DNA of 37,212 bases, from positions 1-37,212 of IMG/VR virus record IMGVR_UViG_3300022935_000054; one strand, given 5' to 3'. The notes under the pieces are model-generated. The model saw only the letters and a program-made list of their open reading frames with translations. It had not been told where the DNA came from and did no database searches. A program made the translations under genes and the position numbers. Shown in pieces: positions 30,691 to 37,212 of this stretch (position 1 is its first letter; each line of letters begins with the position of its first letter). The stretch is from a virus.

Positions 30691-33321
30691 ATGGCAAAAG
30701 ATGTAGAATTTTATGGTGGACAACTAGATGGAGCAATTCTCCAAAATGCCGCCACAGAAGAAACCCTAAAACAACTTGTAGCCGCTATTAGCGGAAAGGC
30801 TCCTAGTGGTGGCGGAAGCAGTAGTGGCATTTTGGGTAGAACACCGGCAGGCATGATTGCTGGAGGTGTAGTAGGTGCTGTTACTGGTGCTGTTAAAGGT
30901 GCTGTTAATCAAATTGGTAATGTAACAGGAGCCGCTGGTACATTTGCTGGTATGCTATTAAAAGGCGAAGGCCGAATTAGTTCATACACAAAAGTATTAA
31001 ACAATCAAGTAATATCACAGTTGCCGATATTTGGAAGAGCATTAGGCACAGTAGGCGGCGCTATTTCCGGATCAATTGAAGCATTTGAACATTGGAATAA
31101 AACTCTAATGGGTTTAACTACATCAGGTGCTACTTTTAACAACAGTATTTTAGAAATGATGCAAGTATCAAATTTAACATACATGTCGTTAGATGAATTT
31201 GCTGGAATGGTTAATAAAAATAGTAAAACTTTAATGGCTCTTGGCGACAGTGTTACCCAAGGTGCTCACGCATTTGCTAAAGTTTCCGATGCTGCACTTA
31301 ACGGTTCGGGTGAGGCAAGAAAACAATTAATAAGTTTAGGTTATACTGTACCACAAATTAACCAACAGTTACTTGATTTTATGAATCTAAACTACAGAGG
31401 ATCAAGAGTTGACGAAACCACAGCAAAAAGTGTTGCTGATTCTTTTGTTGGTTATCAAGTAAACTTACATACATTAACAACACTAACAGGTAAGCGTGTT
31501 GATCAAATACAAGCAGAATTAGATTCAGCAACAAAAGATGCAGCATATCAACTTGAAATTGCAAAATACAGTAATGACTCAAGAAAAGAATTAAATCTTC
31601 AATTAGCAAACTATACTCAAATACATGGAGATGTTGGAGCAAGATTGTTTAGGGCTAGAACACTTGGTTTGATGGCACAAGGTGATGATGTTGCTGAGTT
31701 GATTATGATGTATCCAAATCTTATTAAACAAATGGATCAAAACATCGCAATGGCAAAAAATAATGCCGCTTCTGGAAAATTATTAGACAGAAGAATAATA
31801 CAGACTAGAACAGATTTGATTTGGAATGCTTCAAAAGGTTTGAAAAACTTTGACATTTTATTAAAAGCGGCTGCCGCTGGTGATAAAGATTTACAGCGTA
31901 TGCTAGGTATGAATGCTGAAACAGCATCTCTAGTTGCTAGACTAGGTGTAGGCACAAAAATTACATCTAGAGAACAACTTAGATTAGCAATTGAAAAAAA
32001 TTATCTAGAAACAAAAGAAAAAGAAACGTTTACTGAAACTATGAGACAGTTTCAGGTTGCAATAAGAGATTTTAAACGTGGATTTTTTATGGCATTAATT
32101 GGAACCAAAGATAATAAAGGACCACTTTGGCAATTCTCTGAGTCTATGAAAGACGAAAATCTTCCTAAAAAAATTAGAGAGCTAGGGCAGAAAATGGGTG
32201 TGTTTGCCCAAGAAGCAGTTCCTAAAATGATAATGTTTTTTGCTAGATTTGGAACACAAGAAGGAAGAGATTTATATTGGCTTGAAATCAAAAAACTATT
32301 TGAAAAAATTAAACTGATAGCAGGCTTTCATTTTGAAAATGCCTTTAGAGATGATGACAAACAATTACCTACTAGTCATCTTAATAACCTATTAGAAGGA
32401 GTTAATGCCGAGTACGATCCGCAAATTAAAGAACAAACTAAAAAGGCAAATGCTGCAGTTGTTCAAATGATAGACGGATTTGATGGTAGAACCACGCCAA
32501 CCCAAACAGACTTTAGCTCAGCCGCTTACGCAGGCAACGATCAAGAACAACGAGCAATAATGGTTTATAGATCATTTATAAATGCCGGGTTTAGTCCAAA
32601 ATTGGCTAAAGTTTTAACCGCTGAAGTATTCAGGGAAAATTCACTTAGATCAAATTATCTTCTCGGCAGTCATACTGATCCTAAAAACAAGAAAACAAAC
32701 TACGGAATGTTCAGTTGGCAAGGAGATCGTGCTAACGCCTATAAAGCATATATGGGCGGTCAACTAAATGATACAGATTTATCACTATCTAATTTGAGTA
32801 GACAGGCTTCGTTTGCGGCGAGTGAGATAATGTCAGGCCAGTACGGCCCTGAAGTAATAAACGCTTTTAAGAATCCAGATCAATATACGTCAGCGGAACT
32901 TCATAGGTTGTTTGGTGAAAAGTATATAAAATGGGCCATAGACCATCCAGACTATGCTTCTAAAGGTAACATGAATCTAGTTTCAGGACATGGTATTCTT
33001 GATAGGGCAATGAACAAGTATTCAATTAAACCAAAAAGAACCGGAAACCTAGGCGGCATGGCCGGAACTCTTTTTGAAAACTTTGGTTCTGGAGAAACAA
33101 TCGAAACACACGGAAATGAAGTTATTCAAAGCCCGGGAGAATTTGTAAACGACATGTCAGCGGCGGCCACTGAAGCTGGAGGCAACATTTCTCAACTAAA
33201 TGAAAATTTAAAAATTCTTTTAAGTTTGGAACAAGAAAGAGTTAATTTAGCAAACAGACTACTTGATAATCAAGCCAGAAAGTCTACAAGCATTTATGCT
33301 ATAGCAGGCGGAGTAGCATAA
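30691..33321 (+). CDS. Tape-measure-like tail protein with C-terminal tail-lysozyme domain
   Basis: 876 aa. An N-terminal segment ends in a hydrophobic G/A-rich stretch (residues about 53-90, GGVVGAVTGAVKGAVNQIGN), typical of tape-measure proteins. A long helical middle follows. Residues about 618-720 match the phage tail lysozyme type: MVYRSFINAGFSPKLAKVLT, AEVFRENSLRSNY with E649 as candidate catalytic acid, then NYGMFSWQGDRANAYKAYM. This domain would cut peptidoglycan during DNA entry. The C-terminal 70 residues are helical. Residues about 1-510 align in order with the next gene (ATEETLKQL, GATFNNSILEMMQV, ETFTETMRQF), so the two are tandem paralogues. The Shine-Dalgarno is weak. A T4 gp29-like function is inferred; a virion-associated hydrolase is the alternative. 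Confidence 0.75.
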   Translation: MAKDVEFYGGQLDGAILQNAATEETLKQLVAAISGKAPSGGGSSSGILGRTPAGMIAGGVVGAVTGAVKGAVNQIGNVTGAAGTFAGMLLKGEGRISSYTKVLNNQVISQLPIFGRALGTVGGAISGSIEAFEHWNKTLMGLTTSGATFNNSILEMMQVSNLTYMSLDEFAGMVNKNSKTLMALGDSVTQGAHAFAKVSDAALNGSGEARKQLISLGYTVPQINQQLLDFMNLNYRGSRVDETTAKSVADSFVGYQVNLHTLTTLTGKRVDQIQAELDSATKDAAYQLEIAKYSNDSRKELNLQLANYTQIHGDVGARLFRARTLGLMAQGDDVAELIMMYPNLIKQMDQNIAMAKNNAASGKLLDRRIIQTRTDLIWNASKGLKNFDILLKAAAAGDKDLQRMLGMNAETASLVARLGVGTKITSREQLRLAIEKNYLETKEKETFTETMRQFQVAIRDFKRGFFMALIGTKDNKGPLWQFSESMKDENLPKKIRELGQKMGVFAQEAVPKMIMFFARFGTQEGRDLYWLEIKKLFEKIKLIAGFHFENAFRDDDKQLPTSHLNNLLEGVNAEYDPQIKEQTKKANAAVVQMIDGFDGRTTPTQTDFSSAAYAGNDQEQRAIMVYRSFINAGFSPKLAKVLTAEVFRENSLRSNYLLGSHTDPKNKKTNYGMFSWQGDRANAYKAYMGGQLNDTDLSLSNLSRQASFAASEIMSGQYGPEVINAFKNPDQYTSAELHRLFGEKYIKWAIDHPDYASKGNMNLVSGHGILDRAMNKYSIKPKRTGNLGGMAGTLFENFGSGETIETHGNEVIQSPGEFVNDMSAAATEAGGNISQLNENLKILLSLEQERVNLANRLLDNQARKSTSIYAIAGGVA

Positions 33322-33322
33322 C

Positions 33323-36097
33323 ATGGCAAATAGTGTTAAATTTATACATCAAGCATTAGGAGAAAGTGAAGTACGCAACATGGCTACTGACGCAACTCTT
33401 AGAGAGTTGCTAGATGCTATCGGCGGCGGCGGCGCCTCGGGAAGAGGAAATACTTCAAGTTTATATTCTCTAAAAGGCACATTTACAAGTTTAAAACAAA
33501 AAGCCGCAAGTTTAGAAAGAGGTATTAAAACAGCATCAAGGCCTTTTAGTGGTTTTATTTCTTTACTAGCAAAAAATGAAACTTCGATGAGTGCTTTTGG
33601 TACTCATCTAAACGAAAGTGTTATAAAAAAATTACCATGGGTAGGTGGATTATTAGGTAGCGTATCTGATGTAGTTATATCGGGTGTAGGCATACTTGAA
33701 TCGTACGAAAGAGAATCTAAAAAACTTGTACCAGCTGGTGCTACATTTACACAAAGCATTTTTGAAATGATGCAAGTTGCAACTAGCGCAAGATTAGATC
33801 TTTCTCAATTACAAAATGTTGTGTCTCAAAACATTGAAGAATTAAACGCACTAGGTCCTACAACAAACATGGGTATAAAAAAATTCGCCCAGTTTGCTGA
33901 TTACATTAATAGGCCAGTTGAAGGTGTAAGATCCTCATTACTTAATATGGGATATAACATAGAAGAAGTTAATGATGCAGCTATCAACTTTTTGTTTTTA
34001 ACACAAAGAGGAGCACATAGAACAGTTGTAGTAAACGAAACAACACAAAATGATTTTCTAGTTTATACTAGAACACTTGATGCTTTTCAAAAGATTACTG
34101 GAAAAAATTTACAGGCTAAAAATTCCGGAGCACAAAAAATATTAAGAAATGCTATAGTTATGCTGGAGATGAATAAGCTAAATCCAACACAATCGGCCAA
34201 GGTAGCATTGGCCGCTAATATGTCAACTTTGGTGTTTGAAGAAGGTGTAGCTGAAGCATTTAATGCTTCTTTATTTGGTATGACGCCTTTAAGTGAAGCA
34301 GGATTTGCTTATCAAAAGATGAATCCGCAACTAAGAACAATACTTGAACAACTTCATACTAAAGCAAAAGACGATTCAGTTAATATAGATCAATACAAAG
34401 ATATAACATTTGATTTATTTGCTCATATGTTAGCAGGTGCCGATGATCAGTTAAAAATGATTGAAAGTTTAATACAAACTCAGTCGGCAAATCCATTAAT
34501 AGGAGCAAACGAATATGCGGCAATTTCAGGATTAGCAGATACTATTGTAAGGTTAAAGGATGGTGAAAAACTCACAGCTAAAGATATTAAAAAGAGATTA
34601 ACTGACGCATATAAATCTCAAGAAGAAACTGAAACAATTACAGAAGTTATTAGATCAATAGAACAAGCAGTTACAGAATTTAAAATGGGTTTTGTTAAAG
34701 GATTTATGGGCGAAGGAGGACTAATAGGATTTTCTAGATCAATAGATGCTACACAAATTGGAACAATATTTGCTAAACTTGGAGAACGATTTGTTGAATT
34801 TTCAGAAAAAGCATGGGACAATCTAAAAGAATTTTGGGGATACCTAAATACACCAGCAGGGTTTGCTCATGTTCAGGAGTATATAGGATCTTGGGCAAAA
34901 TACATTGCAAGTAAAGCACTAATATATGCTCAACAGGCGACCGCAAGCATGATAGGTTGGGTAATTAGAAAAATACCTTTCGGGGATAAGTTTTTAGAGT
35001 TTTGGCGTGATCTTGATGATGCTATGAAAAGAAAATTTGGTTTTGGTCTTGGCCCGTTATATGCTTCAGATCAAGAATTTAAAACTGATCATGCTGTAGC
35101 AGATTTCAATAGAGTTGCAGGATCAACAAAACTACCTCCAACAGTTTCTCCTCAAAATGTTCCAGGATACAAACCACCAGCTGATATTAACAATTCAAAT
35201 ATTCTTGATCGAAGCAAAGTACTTAATTTGTCAGATGCTGAAGCAAAAGAACTCGGCCTTGATAAAGGTGGGCAATACAGATACGACACTGAAATGAAGC
35301 AGTGGCGATCATATAATAATTATCTCTACGGAACTAATCAACCTATGACTACAGATCCATTTAGTCAGGGTATGTATGCTCAACATTTAATCCCTGATGT
35401 AAATCAAGATATTTCTTCAAAATTAACAAAGAAGTGGGAAGGAACATCATTTGCTCAAGGCCCTGGGGATCAAAACGTTCTAACAGCGGTAAGTGGTGCT
35501 TCAACATTTATTAATCGCAAACACCTAGATTTTTATTCAAGTATTTTGCGATGGTTAAACGGAAAAGGATTTACAATCAAATCATTACAAGGACAAAGCG
35601 ATCATACAGGATTTAAAGGAGGCCATAACTTAAAAATTGAAACAGCAAAACACGGTGTTAATTGGTTTGGACAGTTACATCCCAATGATCAAAAGGCTCT
35701 TTTATTTGTGTTAGGAAACGCAGGTTACCTAGATGAAAGTGAATTTTCTTCTAAAGCTACAAACAAACCAACACTTGAAAAAATGCTTGAATATTTGGTT
35801 CGTGGGCATATTAGCGGATTCAACACGGTACAGAATCTTGACACTACTAGAGGGTTTAGCGGTGGAACACTTCAAGAATTTGGTAGACAGGTTGTTGATT
35901 TTGGTGCTAAGAAACGCATGGTTGTATCTGGCGATAAAGCAATTATGACCAAAGAACAATACGATACTATCAAAGATAGAGCTCGCCAGATTCCTGCCGA
36001 AGAAATGATTAATACAGTAAATAGTACTGTTCAGGAAATGATAAGAATAAAGAAAAACGAAATAGCAATTGACAGAAGAATGTTAAGTATTGCTTAA
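33323..36097 (+). CDS. Second tape-measure-like protein, paralogue of the preceding gene
   Basis: 924 aa, starting 1 nt after the upstream stop. Motifs shared with the neighbour in the same order are: ATDATLRELLDAIGGGG near residue 22; GATFTQSIFEMMQVATS near 139; a helical centre; TEVIRSIEQAVTEFKMGFVK near 438; and a short helical C-terminus. After about residue 560 they differ. This copy lacks the lysozyme domain and has instead a region (residues about 700-860) with FYSSILRWLNGKGFTIKSLQ and DHTGFKGGHNLKIE that I do not recognise; the histidines recall D,D-peptidases but the full motif is not there. Its role may be the tail-length ruler or an ejected protein beside the paralogue. It is followed 12 nt later by gp20. 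Confidence 0.68.
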   Translation: MANSVKFIHQALGESEVRNMATDATLRELLDAIGGGGASGRGNTSSLYSLKGTFTSLKQKAASLERGIKTASRPFSGFISLLAKNETSMSAFGTHLNESVIKKLPWVGGLLGSVSDVVISGVGILESYERESKKLVPAGATFTQSIFEMMQVATSARLDLSQLQNVVSQNIEELNALGPTTNMGIKKFAQFADYINRPVEGVRSSLLNMGYNIEEVNDAAINFLFLTQRGAHRTVVVNETTQNDFLVYTRTLDAFQKITGKNLQAKNSGAQKILRNAIVMLEMNKLNPTQSAKVALAANMSTLVFEEGVAEAFNASLFGMTPLSEAGFAYQKMNPQLRTILEQLHTKAKDDSVNIDQYKDITFDLFAHMLAGADDQLKMIESLIQTQSANPLIGANEYAAISGLADTIVRLKDGEKLTAKDIKKRLTDAYKSQEETETITEVIRSIEQAVTEFKMGFVKGFMGEGGLIGFSRSIDATQIGTIFAKLGERFVEFSEKAWDNLKEFWGYLNTPAGFAHVQEYIGSWAKYIASKALIYAQQATASMIGWVIRKIPFGDKFLEFWRDLDDAMKRKFGFGLGPLYASDQEFKTDHAVADFNRVAGSTKLPPTVSPQNVPGYKPPADINNSNILDRSKVLNLSDAEAKELGLDKGGQYRYDTEMKQWRSYNNYLYGTNQPMTTDPFSQGMYAQHLIPDVNQDISSKLTKKWEGTSFAQGPGDQNVLTAVSGASTFINRKHLDFYSSILRWLNGKGFTIKSLQGQSDHTGFKGGHNLKIETAKHGVNWFGQLHPNDQKALLFVLGNAGYLDESEFSSKATNKPTLEKMLEYLVRGHISGFNTVQNLDTTRGFSGGTLQEFGRQVVDFGAKKRMVVSGDKAIMTKEQYDTIKDRARQIPAEEMINTVNSTVQEMIRIKKNEIAIDRRMLSIA

Positions 36098-36109
36098 TTG
36101 GAGAAGATT

Positions 36110-37212
36110 TTGAGTTGGAAAAAATATTTTACACCTGTGCCAACAGGTAATACATCAGGCAGTTACAGCCCGATCGGTAATGGCAGTCAGCCAGGACCTG
36201 CTCGTAGTAACTATTCGTCATTCTTACCAGACGTATATGCTGGTACACCAAATCGTGTTGAAAGATACATGCAGTATAACACGATGGATATGGACAGTGA
36301 GGTAAATGCCGCACTTGATATTTTGGCAGAATTTTGTACACAACAGAACAAAGAAAACAACACAACATTCCAAATTTACTTCAAAAACGATCCAACTCAA
36401 ACAGAAGTGAAATTACTAAAAGAAGGTTTACAAAAGTGGTTTAGATCAAACCAATTTGAAACTCGTATGTTTAGGGTAGTTAGAAACTGCTTTAAATATG
36501 GAGACGAGTTTTTTATAAGAGATCCCGAGACTGGAAAACTATTCCATATTGATCCAGCAAAAGTTACAAAGATTATTGTTAATGAATCTGAAGGTAAAAA
36601 GCCTGAACAGTATATTATCAAAGATTTAAATTTCAATTTTACAAATCTTGTAGCAACCTCAATTCATCCTGATAATCACAACTCACCTGCCGGTACTGGC
36701 AGTTATGTCAGTGGTGGTGCGCTTGGAAGAGGTATGGTTGGTGCTTCTCCACAGTCTACGGGATCTCGCTTTTCAACTGAACAAAATGAAACAGCAGTTG
36801 ATGCTGAACACGTTGTTCACTTGTCGTTATCAGAAGGATTAGATAATAACTATCCTTTTGGTAACTCCCTATTAGAAAGTGTCTTTAAAGTATACAAGCA
36901 AAAAGAATTATTAGAAGATGCGATTATCATTTATAGAGTTCAGCGAGCTCCTGAAAGACGTGTTTTTTACGTTGATGTGGGTAATATGCCTGCTCACATG
37001 GCTATGAGCTTTGTTGAACGTGTTAAAAACGAAATTAACCAAAGACGTATTCCAAGTAATACAGGTGGTGGACAAAACGTTATCGACGCTAGTTATAACC
37101 CACTTAGTATTTCAGAAGATTACTTCTTTCCACAAACTGCTGAAGGTAGAGGATCAAAAGTTGACACATTGCCAGGTGGTACTAACCTAGGTGAAATTGA
37201 TGACTTGCGTTA
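36110..37212 (+). CDS. 20: Portal vertex protein gp20 (partial, 3' end outside window)
   Basis: The first 367 codons of the T4 portal protein, which forms the dodecameric DNA gate and nucleates head assembly (T4 gp20 is 524 aa). Clear signatures are: YMQYNTMDMDSEVNAALDIL, GDEFFIRDPETGKLFHIDP, AVDAEHVVHLSLSEGLDNNY, and RVQRAPERRVFYVDVGNMP near residues 276-294, followed by VKNEINQRRIPSNTGGG. The start is TTG at 36110: GGAG lies 6 nt upstream, the preceding gene's TAA is in the same frame at 36095-36097, and the next ATG is about 160 bases further on inside conserved sequence. This gene is widely used as a marker for marine T4-like phages. Confidence 0.95.
   Translation, partial: MSWKKYFTPVPTGNTSGSYSPIGNGSQPGPARSNYSSFLPDVYAGTPNRVERYMQYNTMDMDSEVNAALDILAEFCTQQNKENNTTFQIYFKNDPTQTEVKLLKEGLQKWFRSNQFETRMFRVVRNCFKYGDEFFIRDPETGKLFHIDPAKVTKIIVNESEGKKPEQYIIKDLNFNFTNLVATSIHPDNHNSPAGTGSYVSGGALGRGMVGASPQSTGSRFSTEQNETAVDAEHVVHLSLSEGLDNNYPFGNSLLESVFKVYKQKELLEDAIIIYRVQRAPERRVFYVDVGNMPAHMAMSFVERVKNEINQRRIPSNTGGGQNVIDASYNPLSISEDYFFPQTAEGRGSKVDTLPGGTNLGEIDDLR

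Noticed and set aside
35500-35900. D,D-peptidase (VanY/M15-like) domain in the second tape-measure-like protein
   Set aside because: A His-containing stretch (DHTGFKGGHNLKIE) is suggestive, but the S.H..G.A.D zinc motif and the second histidine motif are not seen.

Overview
The window comes from a tailed phage of the T4-like (myovirus) supergroup, most like the T4-type phages of marine bacteria. The evidence is a set of T4 homologues readable from sequence: late sigma factor gp55, recombination nuclease gp47/gp46, portal gp20, and baseplate proteins gp6, gp25, gp5, gp48/gp54, gp53 and gp26. The DNA is AT-rich, about one third G+C by eye. Together with the protein style, this suggests a SAR11-like or other AT-rich marine bacterial host, but the host is inference. 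No tRNA, integrase, insertion sequence or CRISPR array was seen.

Layout. (1) 1-23263, minus strand: a tightly packed late baseplate/tail operon, transcribed right to left as gp48/54-like, gp53-like, a 736-aa hub candidate, gp5, gp25, gp6, then a giant gene that runs off the left edge with at least 4655 codons. The giant protein is a mosaic of a marine-phage structural N-terminus, carbohydrate-binding-like modules, an FG-GAP type beta-propeller with nested insertions, glycine-rich repeats and fibre-type repeats. (2) 23264-23354: a divergent control region. (3) 23355-27706, plus strand: gp55, gp47, gp46, an 88-aa protein and a GIY-YIG type protein, driven by sigma70-like promoters. (4) 27707-28239: a region with one possible 44-aa membrane peptide and a run of stable hairpins with an imperfect direct repeat, ending in a perfect T4-type late promoter. 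(5) 28240-29421, plus: an unrecognised late protein. (6) 29418-30613, minus: gp26-like protein and a 58-aa conserved-looking protein in the position of T4 gene 51. (7) 30614-30690: two perfect late promoters facing each other. (8) 30691-37212, plus: two tandem paralogous tape-measure-like proteins, the first with a tail-lysozyme domain, then portal gp20, cut by the right edge.

How it fits together. gp55 would redirect host RNA polymerase to TATAAATA late promoters. Perfect copies stand before the 393-aa gene, the gp26-like gene and the tape-measure-like genes, and a one-mismatch copy stands before the leftward baseplate operon. gp55 and gp47/46 instead have sigma70-like signals, as expected for earlier expression. 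gp5 has no visible lysozyme domain, while the 876-aa tail protein does, so peptidoglycan cleavage may have moved from the baseplate needle to an internal tail protein.
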